Below are positions 43,059 to 52,581 of a stretch of DNA of 64,000 nt, piece by piece. Position 1 is the first letter of the stretch, and each line of letters starts with the position of its first letter. Position numbers and translations under genes: made by a program. Under the pieces are notes generated by a model. That model did not search any database. It was given only the letters and a program-made list of their open reading frames with translations, and was not told the DNA's origin. The stretch comes from Candidatus Binatia bacterium (lineage in GTDB: Bacteria; Desulfobacterota; Binatia; UBA12015): positions 1-64,000 of the forward strand of contig JAQWJE010000014.1 in NCBI GenBank assembly GCA_029248525.1, given 5' to 3'.

Positions 43059-44140
43059 GCGCCAGCGCTCCCGGAAAGCTATTCCTGCTCGGCGAGTACG
43101 CCGTGACGGCCGGTGAGCCCGCCGTTCTTTGCGCAACGGACAGGCGGTTGGAATGCCAGATTTCCGCGCGCTCCGGGTCCGGTCAGATCCGGATCATCCG
43201 CAAAGGTGGGGAATCCTACCTTTGTCCTCCGAATTTGGAAGAAGTGAACAGAGCCCCCGAGAGCATGCGCTTCGCCGTGGCCGCAGTGCAGGTCGGGTGT
43301 CGCGCAGCAGGGATCGCAGATCTGGACCTCGAAATTGCCCCCGCCGAAACCCTGGACCGAGGCACCCCAAAAGTCGGCCTTGGAGGCAGCGCCGCGATCA
43401 CGGCGGCGATTCTCGCCGGAGTCGCCGAACTCCCGGGCGCGGCATCGATTCGAGACCAAACTCGCCGCATCACGCTCGGAGTTCAGGCACACCGACTGGC
43501 ACAGCAGGGAGGCTCCGGTGCCGACGTCGCGGCCATCACCACAGGCGGGTTGGCCTGGGTGGAAGGCATTGGCGACGCACCACCGCCCCGCAATATCAGC
43601 GAAGCGGCGCGTACGAATCTGCCTGATCTTTCGGTCGCCCCACTCGAGCTCCCGGCGGGTTTGGACCTCCGGGCCCTGGCGACCGGACGACCCGCGCGCA
43701 GCGGCCCACGCGCAGCACATTTTCGCCACGCACTTGCAGGACACGGCCCCCTGAGCGAGGCGGGCGCGCAAGCCCTGCGCGCCTGGAACACGTGCATGAC
43801 CGAGGCCACCCAGGATTTCCGGAAGGCTTGCTTGAACAACAACGCGGATCTCGCACTTCGAGCACTCGCAGACGGTGGGGAACTCTTCGCACGCCTTCCG
43901 GTGATTTCCGGCATACCGGTCTGGAGCCCGGAACTGCGTCGATTGCAAGCGCGTAGTCGCGCAGAGAGCGCATTGTCCATCAAGCCCTCGGGAGCGGGCG
44001 GCGGTGATTGCGCCGTTGCGCTCATCCGTGCACCGGAGCCGCCGTTCTGGCAAAAGGACACGGTGATTAATTCCCTTGGAACCGTTGCTCTGAAAACCAC
44101 CGGAAACGGTGCTGTAGCGCAACAGGAGAGCACACGATGA
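43049..44140 (+). CDS. Phosphomevalonate kinase
   Basis: 363 residues; the start is a TTG at 43049 inside the mvaD coding end, giving MEISASAPGKLFLLGEYAVTAGEPAVL. VGLGGSAAITAAIL (ATP loop, with Gly in place of the usual Ser) and KPSGAGGGDCAVAL are GHMP motifs 2 and 3. Position and motifs fit phosphomevalonate kinase. A TTG start within an overlap suggests translational coupling and lower yield. Confidence 0.88.
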   Translation: MEISASAPGKLFLLGEYAVTAGEPAVLCATDRRLECQISARSGSGQIRIIRKGGESYLCPPNLEEVNRAPESMRFAVAAVQVGCRAAGIADLDLEIAPAETLDRGTPKVGLGGSAAITAAILAGVAELPGAASIRDQTRRITLGVQAHRLAQQGGSGADVAAITTGGLAWVEGIGDAPPPRNISEAARTNLPDLSVAPLELPAGLDLRALATGRPARSGPRAAHFRHALAGHGPLSEAGAQALRAWNTCMTEATQDFRKACLNNNADLALRALADGGELFARLPVISGIPVWSPELRRLQARSRAESALSIKPSGAGGGDCAVALIRAPEPPFWQKDTVINSLGTVALKTTGNGAVAQQESTR

Positions 44141-45228
44141 GCGGCCGAAAAAAATCCACCGCGGAAGACCTTCTGGCCGAACGCAAGCAGGACCATCTGG
44201 ACCTATGCCTGCGCGAAGATGTCGGCACCGAGCACAAAACCACCCTTTTGGAAGAGGTCGAACTCATCCACGAAGCCTTGCCGGATGTCTCCTATGATCA
44301 ACTCGACACCACCAGAAAGTGGTTGGGCAAGACGTTGGCGGTGCCTCTGATCATTACAGGAATGACGGGGGGCACACGTCAGGCCTTCGCGGTGAATCGC
44401 GATATGGCGAAAGTCGCAGAAGCCTGCGGAATCGCATTCGGAGTGGGAAGCCAACGAGCAATGCAAAGCCGTCCCGACTCGGCCTGGACCTACGAGGTCC
44501 GCAAATACGCACCGACGACCATCGTCCTTGCGAATATCGGGCTTGGGCAGGCCTGCACCATGAAACTTCCGGAATATACTCCGCTGATCGATTCTCTTGA
44601 GGCAGACGGCCTCTGCCTCCATCTCAATGTAGGTCAGGAAATGATCCAAACCGAGGGCGATCGAGATTTCCGTGGAGGCCTGCAAGCTTTCCGTCGCTTG
44701 AAGAGAGGCCTTCAAGTTCCCGTGATCGCCAAGGAAACGGGCTGCGGAATCTCCCGTGCCACCGCCGTTCGGCTCAAGGAGGCCGGGATCCGCAACCTCG
44801 ACCTTTCCGGGGCAGGAGGAACCTCCTGGATCCGGATCGAGGCCCTGCGCGAAACTCCTGGTCAGGGCCCCGGCGAAGTGTACCGCGAGTGGGGCATCCC
44901 GACGGCCGGCAGTCTTGTGCAGGTGCAGGGTCTGGGCCTGACCACGATCGCCAGCGGTGGAATTCGTACCGGCCTCGATATCGCTCGCGCCATCGCGCTC
45001 GGAGCGAACATCGCCGGCGTCGCTCTCCCGGTGTATCAGGCCTACCGAGCGGGTGGGGTCCCGGGCGCGATGGAATTTGTCGAACAGTTGGTACACGAAC
45101 TCAAGATCGCGATGCTCTTGACGGGTAGCAAGAACCTGCGAGAGCTGGGCAAGGCCGACCACATCCGGGGGCCCAAGCTTCGGCAGTGGGAGACCGCCCC
45201 CTCCAAGCGGGGGAAAGGCGCTCGATGA
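44137..45228 (+). CDS. fni: Type 2 isopentenyl-diphosphate delta-isomerase
   Basis: 363 residues; the ATG overlaps the upstream TGA (ATGA). RKQDHLDLCL, PLIITGMTGGT, FGVGSQRA, LANIGLGQ, LHLNVGQEMIQTEGDRDFRGG, ETGCGIS, DLSGAGGTSW and IASGGIRTGLDIARAIALGA are the FMN- and substrate-binding segments. Interconverts IPP and DMAPP using FMN and NADPH. Confidence 0.94.
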   Translation: MSGRKKSTAEDLLAERKQDHLDLCLREDVGTEHKTTLLEEVELIHEALPDVSYDQLDTTRKWLGKTLAVPLIITGMTGGTRQAFAVNRDMAKVAEACGIAFGVGSQRAMQSRPDSAWTYEVRKYAPTTIVLANIGLGQACTMKLPEYTPLIDSLEADGLCLHLNVGQEMIQTEGDRDFRGGLQAFRRLKRGLQVPVIAKETGCGISRATAVRLKEAGIRNLDLSGAGGTSWIRIEALRETPGQGPGEVYREWGIPTAGSLVQVQGLGLTTIASGGIRTGLDIARAIALGANIAGVALPVYQAYRAGGVPGAMEFVEQLVHELKIAMLLTGSKNLRELGKADHIRGPKLRQWETAPSKRGKGAR

Positions 45229-46514
45229 AACACAAACAAGAGTCTAGAATCTCGGGCTTTCACAGGCTTTCCATTGCCGACCGCCAGGAGGAATTGGCCA
45301 GACGTTGGGATTTGAACCCGGAAGAAATGGCGGATCTGCGCAATGAAGCGCCGCTCGCCCTGTCGCGCGCGGCACAACTGACCGAAAACACCGTGGGCAT
45401 TTATGCACTCCCAATGGGGGTCGCACTGAATTTTCGAGTGGATGGCGAGGACCGTTTGGTCCCGATGGTTACCGAAGAGCCCTCCGTCATCGCTGCAGCC
45501 TCGAACGCGGCCCGTCTGGCACTTGATGGAGGTGGCTTTCGAGCCGAGAGCGACCCATCCTCCATGATCGCCCAAATCCAACTGGTCGATGTCCCCGACC
45601 CAGAACAAGCCAAGGCTTCGATCGAAGCCGCCAGTGGCACTTTGATGGCGCGGATCGACGCGCTGGCGCCGGGCATGGCGCGACGCGGTGGGGGCGCGCG
45701 GAGCATCGACGTCCGGATTCTGCCCGCGCCCATGGAGCATACCTTTGTCGTGGTCCATCTCCATATCGATGTTGGCGACGCGATGGGCGCAAATGCAATC
45801 AATACCATCGCCGAGGAATTGGCACCGGAAATCGCGGCGCTTTCAGGTGGCAGGGCCCACCTCCGCATCCTCTCCAACTTGCCGGACCGGCGAGTCTCGC
45901 GAGCCGAGGCCCTCTATACGTTTGCAGCTCTGGAGATGCCGGATCGCTCCGGTGCCGAAGTCGCCCGCGCTATCGAACTGGCGAGCCTCTTTGCCGAGGC
46001 CGACCCCTATCGCGCAGCCACCCATAATAAAGGCATCATGAATGGCATTGATGCGGTCGCCATTGCCACCGGGAACGACTGGCGCGCCCTGGAAGCCAGC
46101 GCCCATGCCTTCGCGGCACAGAAAGGCAGCTATACAGCGCTGTCTACATGGCGGGTAACGGAGCAGGGACTCCGCGGCCGAATCGAAATTCCGATCGCCG
46201 TAGGCGTGGTCGGCGCGACGGTCGACGGCAATCCACGAGCGCGCCTCGCACTGAAACTTCTTGGCTGCGAGAAGGCCACCGAACTCGCTTCCGTGATGGC
46301 CGCGGTCGGCCTCGCACAGAACTTCGGGGCTCTTCGCGCCCTGGCGACCGAAGGCATCCAGAAAGGTCATATGGCGCGGCACGCGCGAGCAGTCGCATCT
46401 GGGGCCGGGGTGCCCGACGATCGCGTCGAGGAGATCGCCGAGCTCCTGATCCAAAAGGGCGAGATCAAAATTGAGGCTGCGCGACGCTTGCTTGCCGAGG
46501 ATGCGAAGGCCTGA
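45225..46514 (+). CDS. mvaA: Hydroxymethylglutaryl-CoA reductase, class II
   Basis: 429 residues; ATGA overlap with fni. SGFHRLSIADRQEEL, TENTVGIYALPMGVALNF, EEPSVIAAASNAAR (catalytic Glu), VGDAMGANAINTI, HNKGIMNGIDAVAIATGND (catalytic Lys and Asp) and QKGHMARHAR (catalytic His) match the bacterial class II enzyme. In this operon it should run in the biosynthetic direction, making mevalonate. Confidence 0.94.
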   Translation: MKHKQESRISGFHRLSIADRQEELARRWDLNPEEMADLRNEAPLALSRAAQLTENTVGIYALPMGVALNFRVDGEDRLVPMVTEEPSVIAAASNAARLALDGGGFRAESDPSSMIAQIQLVDVPDPEQAKASIEAASGTLMARIDALAPGMARRGGGARSIDVRILPAPMEHTFVVVHLHIDVGDAMGANAINTIAEELAPEIAALSGGRAHLRILSNLPDRRVSRAEALYTFAALEMPDRSGAEVARAIELASLFAEADPYRAATHNKGIMNGIDAVAIATGNDWRALEASAHAFAAQKGSYTALSTWRVTEQGLRGRIEIPIAVGVVGATVDGNPRARLALKLLGCEKATELASVMAAVGLAQNFGALRALATEGIQKGHMARHARAVASGAGVPDDRVEEIAELLIQKGEIKIEAARRLLAEDAKA

Positions 46515-46533
46515 CGGCCCCCGTTCGACCCGG

Positions 46534-47457
46534 ATGTCACAATTCAGAGCGGAGAGAGCAACGGGGTGGGCTTCGGGCAAAGTCATCCTCCTGGGCGAGC
46601 ATGCAGTCGTCCACGGCAGCCCCGCAATCGCGGCAGGGCTGGAGCAGGGCGTCGAAATCTCCTTGCAGCCGGCAAGGGAACAGGCACGCGATGTGCCCAC
46701 GGGTGCTGATCCGCGTCTGGCGGAGGCATTCCGACAAGCCGCCTCTCTTACCGGAATCCCCGATAGCATCGGTCTTTCCTTGTCGATCCGGAGCGAGTTA
46801 CCCGAGGCGGTCGGCTTCGGCAGCTCCGCAGCGCTCGCGGTCGGTCTCGTGCGAGCCTGTCTGGCCGGGCAAGAGGAGATCTGGTCGAATGCAGAGGTGG
46901 CCGTGGCCGCCAATAGCATCGAGAAAATCTTTCACGGCCGGCCCTCGGGGATTGACGCGACAACAGCGGCGATGGGAGGCGTGCTGCGCTTCCAGATCGG
47001 TCCGCCGCTCGCCTACGAGAACGTGCCCCTGGGCGCTGAACTGGTTTTACTGCTCGTGGAGACCGGCACCCGGCACACAACCTCATCGACAGTCGGTGCG
47101 CTGGGGGACCGGGCACGCGCGCAGCCCGCAATCTATCAGCCAGTCTTCGATGCCATCACCGCGCTAGTTGGCGAGGCTGATCAAGCGCTCCGTGCCGGGA
47201 ACCTCGCTTTCCTCGGCGATGCCATGACCATGAATCACGGATTGCTCCGCGCGCTCGGGGTTTCGACGAGCGAACTGGACGACGCGGTCGAAGTCGCTCT
47301 CGAGGGAGGCGCGCTCGGCGCCAAACTGACAGGTGCCGGCGGTGGCGGCGCGATCCTCGCGCTCTGCGGCGAAAACGCCGCAGAGATCCAGCAAATTCTG
47401 CAGCAAGCCGGCTACAGGACCAGCCTGTCTCGATTTGCAGCAAGCCCCGGTGCATGA
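46534..47457 (+). CDS. mvk: Mevalonate kinase
   Basis: 307 residues from the ATG at 46534, 19 bp after mvaA. GKVILLGEHAVVHGSPAIAAG, VGFGSSAALAVGLV, FHGRPSGIDATTAA and KLTGAGGGGAILAL are the mevalonate-kinase GHMP motifs. With the four preceding genes it completes HMG-CoA to IPP/DMAPP. HMG-CoA synthase is absent from the window. Confidence 0.93.
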   Translation: MSQFRAERATGWASGKVILLGEHAVVHGSPAIAAGLEQGVEISLQPAREQARDVPTGADPRLAEAFRQAASLTGIPDSIGLSLSIRSELPEAVGFGSSAALAVGLVRACLAGQEEIWSNAEVAVAANSIEKIFHGRPSGIDATTAAMGGVLRFQIGPPLAYENVPLGAELVLLLVETGTRHTTSSTVGALGDRARAQPAIYQPVFDAITALVGEADQALRAGNLAFLGDAMTMNHGLLRALGVSTSELDDAVEVALEGGALGAKLTGAGGGGAILALCGENAAEIQQILQQAGYRTSLSRFAASPGA

Positions 47458-47470
47458 TTCGAATCAATCC

Positions 47471-47704
47471 ATGGGCAAATCATCGAGAAAGTCAGGACAG
47501 AAGAAACGATCGGCAAAGCCTGAGGCCACCGAGCCCGAGGCCTCGAATCCGGACGCCGATCGATTCGTCCTTCCGATCGTGGTTGCCGTGAGTGCGCTGG
47601 TTCTGGTCACCGCCGCGCTCACCGATCAATGGCGTGGGGCGGTGATCACCGAGATCCAGGTCCTTGTCGTCGGGGCCGTGGCCTGGTGGGGCCTGCGGGC
47701 CTGA
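47471..47704 (+). CDS. Small membrane protein, unknown
   Basis: 77 residues from the ATG at 47471. Basic, Lys/Ser-rich N-terminus, then two adjacent hydrophobic segments: FVLPIVVAVSALVLVTAAL and TEIQVLVVGAVAWWGLRA. 13 bp after mvk on the same strand, probably in the same transcript. No family recognised. Confidence 0.5.
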   Translation: MGKSSRKSGQKKRSAKPEATEPEASNPDADRFVLPIVVAVSALVLVTAALTDQWRGAVITEIQVLVVGAVAWWGLRA

Positions 47705-47705
47705 T

Positions 47706-47722
47706 CCCCTCCGCTTGAGGGG
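47706..47722 (+). other. Hairpin after the mevalonate operon
   Basis: CCCCTC (47706-47711), 5-nt loop, GAGGGG (47717-47722), one base past the stop of the small membrane protein. No T-run, so either a Rho-type end, an mRNA-stabilising stem, or chance. Confidence 0.4.
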
Positions 47723-47819
47723 CTCCGTCGAGGCCATTTTCGCCCACATGGAAGCAAACAGCTTGCTCTGCTAAAGGTCGGGCAGGGAGCTCCATGAATT
47801 CGGGGCCTTTGAGCAACGA

Positions 47820-49310
47820 ATGAACGAAGAAACAACTGAAGCCCCATCCATCCCGGTCGCGACCCACCGCTCTGAGGAGGTAGAAATCGTCCGCTTTGAC
47901 GAGCTGGACCTGCCCGACGAAATGCAAAAGGGTATCGCGAAAGCCGGATTCGAGAATTGCACCCCAATTCAGGCCAAAACGCTGCCAATCACGCTTGGTG
48001 GGAAAGATGTCGCTGGTCAGGCACAAACCGGCACCGGCAAAACGGCGGCCTTCCTGATCAGCGTATTCTCTCGACTGCTGCTCAACAAACGTGAGCGCAA
48101 AAAAGGAGCGCCACGCGCTCTGGTCATCGCGCCCACCCGCGAGTTGGCCATCCAGATCGGAAACGACGCGAAACTTCTGGGAGCGGAAACCGGATTTAAA
48201 GTTCAGGTCGTTTACGGCGGAGTGGATTATCGCAAGCAGCGCGAAGATCTCGCCGAGGAAGTCGATCTTCTGATCGGAACGCCGGGCCGCTTGATCGACT
48301 ATTACAAGCAGCACGTCTACGATCTTCGCTCAATCGAAACCGTCGTAGTTGACGAAGCCGATCGCATGTTCGACATGGGCTTCATCAAGGACCTGCGTTT
48401 TTTGATGAAACGTTGCCCACCCCCGGAGGAGCGCCAGTCCCTGCTATTTTCGGCCACACTCTCGTTCGATGTGATGGAGCTCGCCTTCGTCTTCATGAAT
48501 GACGCGGTCAAGGTCGAGATTCAGCCGGAACAGGTCACCGCCGAAAAAGTCGAGCACGTACTTTACCACGTGGGCCAAGACGAAAAGTTCCCGACACTTT
48601 TCGGCCTCTTGAAAAAGGAACAACCCGAGCGCACGCTTGTCTTTACGAATATGCGCCGCATGGCCGACGACATCGTCCGAACTCTGGAACTGAACGGCTA
48701 TCGAGCCGAACAGATCACCGGCGATATCGACCAGCGCAAGCGGATGCGAATTCTTGAGGAGTTTCGCGAAGGGACCGTGCCCATTCTTGTCGCTACGGAC
48801 GTCGCCTCACGCGGGCTCCATATCGAAGATGTCTCGCATGTCATCAACTTCGATCTTCCCCTCGACGCCGAAGACTATGTGCACCGCGTCGGGCGCACAG
48901 CACGCGCAGGCGCTTCAGGTACAGCGATCTCTCTGGCGTGTGAACGTTACGTCGAGGGACTTGAAGCGATCGAAAAGTACGTCGGTTTCAAATTGCCATA
49001 CGACTTCCCGGACAGCGAACTTCTGGTCGAATTCAAGCGCGCGCCTCGTCGACCGCGCAAGCCTGGCCCCGGTGGGCGAGGAGGACGCCCCGGCGACTCG
49101 CGTGGACGCGGCGGCAGTAGCGGCGGCAATCGTCGTGATAGCCGGGGTGGAAACCCCCGCAGTAAAAGCGCCTCAAGCGCATCATCATCTGGCTCGGCAA
49201 CGACGGGGGCGGGTGAAGAAGGGGGCAAGAAGAAGCGCCGTCGGCGCAAACGACGCTCTTCCGACTCCGGCGGAGCGGAAGCCAGCCCCAAACCTGAATC
49301 AGGCGAGTGA
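47820..49310 (+). CDS. DEAD-box RNA helicase (RhlB/RhlE-like)
   Basis: 496 residues. All motifs present: Q motif (CTPIQ), AQTGTGKT, PTRELAIQ, TPGRL, DEADRMFDMGF, SATL, FTNMRR, ATDVASRGLHI, HRVGRTARAG. The last 90 residues are a low-complexity Arg/Gly/Ser and Lys-rich tail, as in RNA-binding helicases. The stop overlaps the next gene's GTG by 4 nt. Confidence 0.92.
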   Translation: MNEETTEAPSIPVATHRSEEVEIVRFDELDLPDEMQKGIAKAGFENCTPIQAKTLPITLGGKDVAGQAQTGTGKTAAFLISVFSRLLLNKRERKKGAPRALVIAPTRELAIQIGNDAKLLGAETGFKVQVVYGGVDYRKQREDLAEEVDLLIGTPGRLIDYYKQHVYDLRSIETVVVDEADRMFDMGFIKDLRFLMKRCPPPEERQSLLFSATLSFDVMELAFVFMNDAVKVEIQPEQVTAEKVEHVLYHVGQDEKFPTLFGLLKKEQPERTLVFTNMRRMADDIVRTLELNGYRAEQITGDIDQRKRMRILEEFREGTVPILVATDVASRGLHIEDVSHVINFDLPLDAEDYVHRVGRTARAGASGTAISLACERYVEGLEAIEKYVGFKLPYDFPDSELLVEFKRAPRRPRKPGPGGRGGRPGDSRGRGGSSGGNRRDSRGGNPRSKSASSASSSGSATTGAGEEGGKKKRRRRKRRSSDSGGAEASPKPESGE

Positions 49311-51535
49311 CCAGAAAGCTGCCGAGAAAGTTGGTTCTGGCCGGGGGAGGCCACGCGCAGTTAGCGGTCCTGCGGTCCCTGATCATGGCGCCCATTCCCG
49401 GCAATGAAATCACGCTGGTGAACCCACATCGGGAAACCTTCTACTCAGGGATGCTGCCCGGCATGCTTGCGGGCCTGTTCCCGCGCGATGCATGTACCAT
49501 CGATGTTGCCGCGCTGGCCGCTCGTGCGCGTGTGCGTTTCCTCGAAGATGCCGTCGCAGCGGTTGATAGCGGCGAACGAACGATACGCCTTGTGTCCGGC
49601 GCAAATCTGGATTTCGACGTCCTCTCTCTCGACATCGGAGCCCGGATGCAGGATATGCCTGACGGCGCCACGAACCCGGGGATTATTCCGGTGCGGCCAC
49701 TGACCAGCGCGCTCACTCGAATTCAGCACGCTGTCGCGGAGATTCGCGCCGGCACACGGGACCCTGAGCTTCTGGTCATCGGTGGTGGCGCTGCCGGAGT
49801 CGAACTGGCCTTCGCCTTCCGTGCCGCTTTGCGGGATGTCCCCGAAGCGAACATCTCCCTTCTCCAATCTGCGTCCCAGGTTCTCCCGGACGTTTCTCGG
49901 GCCGCACAGCAGCGAGCGTTGGATCTGCTCGAGCAATACGGGATCGAGGTAAGGCGCGGCCTGGGTCGTCTCGAACCGGATGCCAGCGGCGTGCGTACAG
50001 CCGCGGGCGAGATTTTCCGCGGCCAGACAATTCTTTGGGCGACGGGAGCTGCTCCATTCTCGTGGCTACCCACGAGCGGATTGGTCACCACGGCTGACGG
50101 CTTTCTGCTCACCGGCCGGGATTTAAGATGTCGCGGAACCGATTCTGTTTTCGCAGCCGGCGACACGGCCCAAATCGACCAGTTTCCCATGACACCCCGC
50201 TCCGGGGTCCACGCCGTGCGCCAGGGCCCTGTCCTCAACCAAAATCTTCGTGCTGCCATGCGGGGAAGGGGGCGATTGCAGCCCTACCGACCCCAGAAAG
50301 ATTTCCTGCGACTTCTCTCGACCGGCGACGGACGCGCCCTCGCCATTTATCGAGGCCGGACCCGTCATGGGAAGATCTGGTGGCAACTCAAAAAGCAGAT
50401 CGATACACGGTTCCTGAGCCAGCATCGGCCCCCCAGAGTCGACTCGTTTACCGGCCCCGACCCCCGAATGCAGGAAGAGATGGGCGACTGCGGAGGGTGC
50501 TCGGCAAAAGTCGCGCCCGAGATCCTGGATCAAGCGATCTTCAAGAGCACAGGCAACGAGCCGTCCGACCCAACCGGCCGCGAACAGGGCCGTGTGACGA
50601 TTACGCTCGCCGACCGCGACGATGCTGCGATTTTCACAGCCGCCGCCAACCGTCGGGTCGTCGTCACAACGGACGCCTTCCCGCCCTTCGCCGACGACCT
50701 GGCCTTGGTGGCGGAGATCGGTGCGATCAATGCAGCCAGTGATATTTATGCGATGGGAGCAACGCCCCGACAAGCATTGGTTCTCGCGGGACTGCCCGCC
50801 CAAGGGACCGCCAACGATCTCGCGGCCCTTCAGCGAGGCGCGCAAAAAGCCTTCGCCGAACTTGGCGTTGAAATTCTCGGGGGCCACTCGGTAAAAGTCG
50901 AAACGCCGCTGATCGGCTTTACCGTATTCGGTGAAATCGGTGACGATCCGCTGACAAAGGGCGGCGCGCAACCCGGCGACCTCCTCGTATTGAGCAAGCC
51001 TCTGGGTACCGGGATTCTGCTCGCGGCCGCTCGCGGGGGCGAGTGTCCCGCCAATTGGTGGGCATCGAGTATCGCCTCGATGCGCCAAAGCAATGCTTCT
51101 GCGGCCGAGGTATTCCGGCAGACCGGAGCTCATGCGTGCACTGATATCAGCGGGTTTGGTCTTCTCGGGCATGCGCTGGAGATGCTGGCTGCCGGCGAGG
51201 TTCGGGCGCGGTTGGATCTAGCCAAACTGCCCGCACTGCCGGGCGCTCGCGAACTCGCCGCAGTCGGTTGGTCTGCCACCGGCAGCGAGGCCTTGCAGCC
51301 CTATCTCGAAGAGGTCGAACTCGAGGCGAAGGGGGTCCACGCCGCAGGAGGGATCGCACTCCTACTCGACCCCCAGACTTCCGGAGGACTGCTCGCCGCG
51401 GTCCCTCCGGAGAAAGCCGTGGGTCTGATCCAGGCGGATCCAATCGAAGGCACTGACTTCCAAATCATAGGCGAAGTCCTGCCGGCATCCTTTCAGAGCC
51501 CGCGGGTGATCCTCGACGACGGGGCCCGCGCCTAG
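49307..51535 (+). CDS. selD: FAD oxidoreductase-selenophosphate synthetase (SelD) fusion
   Basis: 742 residues from the GTG at 49307. Residues 1-370 are an NADH-dehydrogenase-like pyridine nucleotide oxidoreductase (LVLAGGGHAQLAVLRSL, GGGAAGVELAFAF, FAAGDTAQI). Residues about 390-735 are SelD: GDCGGCSAKV, TTDAFPPFADDLALVAEIGAINAASDIYAMGA, GGHSVKVE, LVLSKPLGTGILLAA, DISGFGLLGHALEM and DPQTSGGLLAAV. Makes selenophosphate from selenide. The first active-site Cys is retained; the second position (Cys/Sec in E. coli SelD, GCGCK) is Ala. The same fusion is known in some cyanobacteria and other bacteria. Confidence 0.88.
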   Translation: MTRKLPRKLVLAGGGHAQLAVLRSLIMAPIPGNEITLVNPHRETFYSGMLPGMLAGLFPRDACTIDVAALAARARVRFLEDAVAAVDSGERTIRLVSGANLDFDVLSLDIGARMQDMPDGATNPGIIPVRPLTSALTRIQHAVAEIRAGTRDPELLVIGGGAAGVELAFAFRAALRDVPEANISLLQSASQVLPDVSRAAQQRALDLLEQYGIEVRRGLGRLEPDASGVRTAAGEIFRGQTILWATGAAPFSWLPTSGLVTTADGFLLTGRDLRCRGTDSVFAAGDTAQIDQFPMTPRSGVHAVRQGPVLNQNLRAAMRGRGRLQPYRPQKDFLRLLSTGDGRALAIYRGRTRHGKIWWQLKKQIDTRFLSQHRPPRVDSFTGPDPRMQEEMGDCGGCSAKVAPEILDQAIFKSTGNEPSDPTGREQGRVTITLADRDDAAIFTAAANRRVVVTTDAFPPFADDLALVAEIGAINAASDIYAMGATPRQALVLAGLPAQGTANDLAALQRGAQKAFAELGVEILGGHSVKVETPLIGFTVFGEIGDDPLTKGGAQPGDLLVLSKPLGTGILLAAARGGECPANWWASSIASMRQSNASAAEVFRQTGAHACTDISGFGLLGHALEMLAAGEVRARLDLAKLPALPGARELAAVGWSATGSEALQPYLEEVELEAKGVHAAGGIALLLDPQTSGGLLAAVPPEKAVGLIQADPIEGTDFQIIGEVLPASFQSPRVILDDGARA

Positions 51536-52335
51536 CGACCCTTCCAACGAGGAGGACGTTTCTCCGCAAAGGCGCGCGGGCCTTCCGCGTGGTCCTCGGT
51601 CTGCTCGCCGATCTCGAGATACCCCGCAGCGATCTCTTCCGCTTGCTCCACGGGCAAGCCCAGCCCGCGGACGATCCCCATCTTGGTTGCCCAGACCGCG
51701 AGCGGTGCGTTCTCGCAAACCAGACCCGCCAACTCTCGAGCACGCGCCATCAGATCGTCGTGCGGCACGACCTCGGTGATCAGCCCCAACTGCAAAGCGC
51801 GATCAGCCGGCATCTTTTCCTTCGCGCCTAACAGTGCCATCCGCATTGCCGCGGCAACCGGAATTCGACGTGCCAAATTAACAACCTCATGAGACGAGAC
51901 AAATCCAAGCGAGACATGAGAGTCCATGAAAGTGGCCCGATCGGAGGCGATCGGAATATCGGACTCCGTCACCAGGTCGAGGAGGTTACCGTTACAGACG
52001 CCATTGACCGCTGCGATTACCGGCTTCATCACTCCGAGCCGCCGCGGCGTCGGCAGGTCGCGAATCGTTTCGATCATGGCCAGTTCACGAAACCGATCCG
52101 GCTTGGTGAACTTTTTCTTCTCCAGCGAGGACACGTCTGCGCCGCTGGAGAACGCCCGGCCAGCGCCTGTGATGATCGTGCACCAAATATCGGGATCGTC
52201 ACGAACCTCGATCCACGCCGCTCGCAGCTCATCCTTCATCGCCTGGTTATAGGCGTTGAGCTTCTCCGGTCGATTCAATGTGATGGTCAGGATCCGACCC
52301 TCGCGCTCCACCAAGACCGTCTTCTGCGTTGCCAT
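51532..52335 (-). CDS. Enoyl-CoA hydratase/isomerase family protein
   Basis: 267 residues from the ATG at 52335. ILTITLNRPEKLNAYN, TGAGRAFSSGADVSS, KPVIAAVNGVCNGNLLDLVTESDIPIASDRATFMDS, GFVSSHEVVNLARRI and ALQLGLITEVV match crotonases. The usual Gly-Gly in NGVAxGGG is replaced by NGVCNGN, a deviation in the oxyanion loop. Convergent with selD; stop codons share CTAG. Confidence 0.87.
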   Translation of the reverse strand: MATQKTVLVEREGRILTITLNRPEKLNAYNQAMKDELRAAWIEVRDDPDIWCTIITGAGRAFSSGADVSSLEKKKFTKPDRFRELAMIETIRDLPTPRRLGVMKPVIAAVNGVCNGNLLDLVTESDIPIASDRATFMDSHVSLGFVSSHEVVNLARRIPVAAAMRMALLGAKEKMPADRALQLGLITEVVPHDDLMARARELAGLVCENAPLAVWATKMGIVRGLGLPVEQAEEIAAGYLEIGEQTEDHAEGPRAFAEKRPPRWKGR

Positions 52336-52581
52336 CACTGCGCTTTCTCATATCCGGCATTCCGTCACAAGCTCTCGCCGTTCGGGACGCCAGGCAAGCT
52401 ATGACAATGAATTCCGTGCACCTGCGGCCGTCCGTATGACCCGCCTTGGGGAAACGCCGCGCAACGGGGACACAGCTCTGCGGGCCTCTCGCTACGCCGT
52501 GGCCGGTTCGGGCAACAGGAGATTCGGACACTCTCGAGCAGGGCTGATTGACGTAACCCTGTTGCCGTGGGAAGGAGCCAC

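Noticed and set aside
43079-44122. 347-aa minus-strand ORF
   Set aside because: Antisense of the phosphomevalonate kinase gene, which has clear GHMP motifs.
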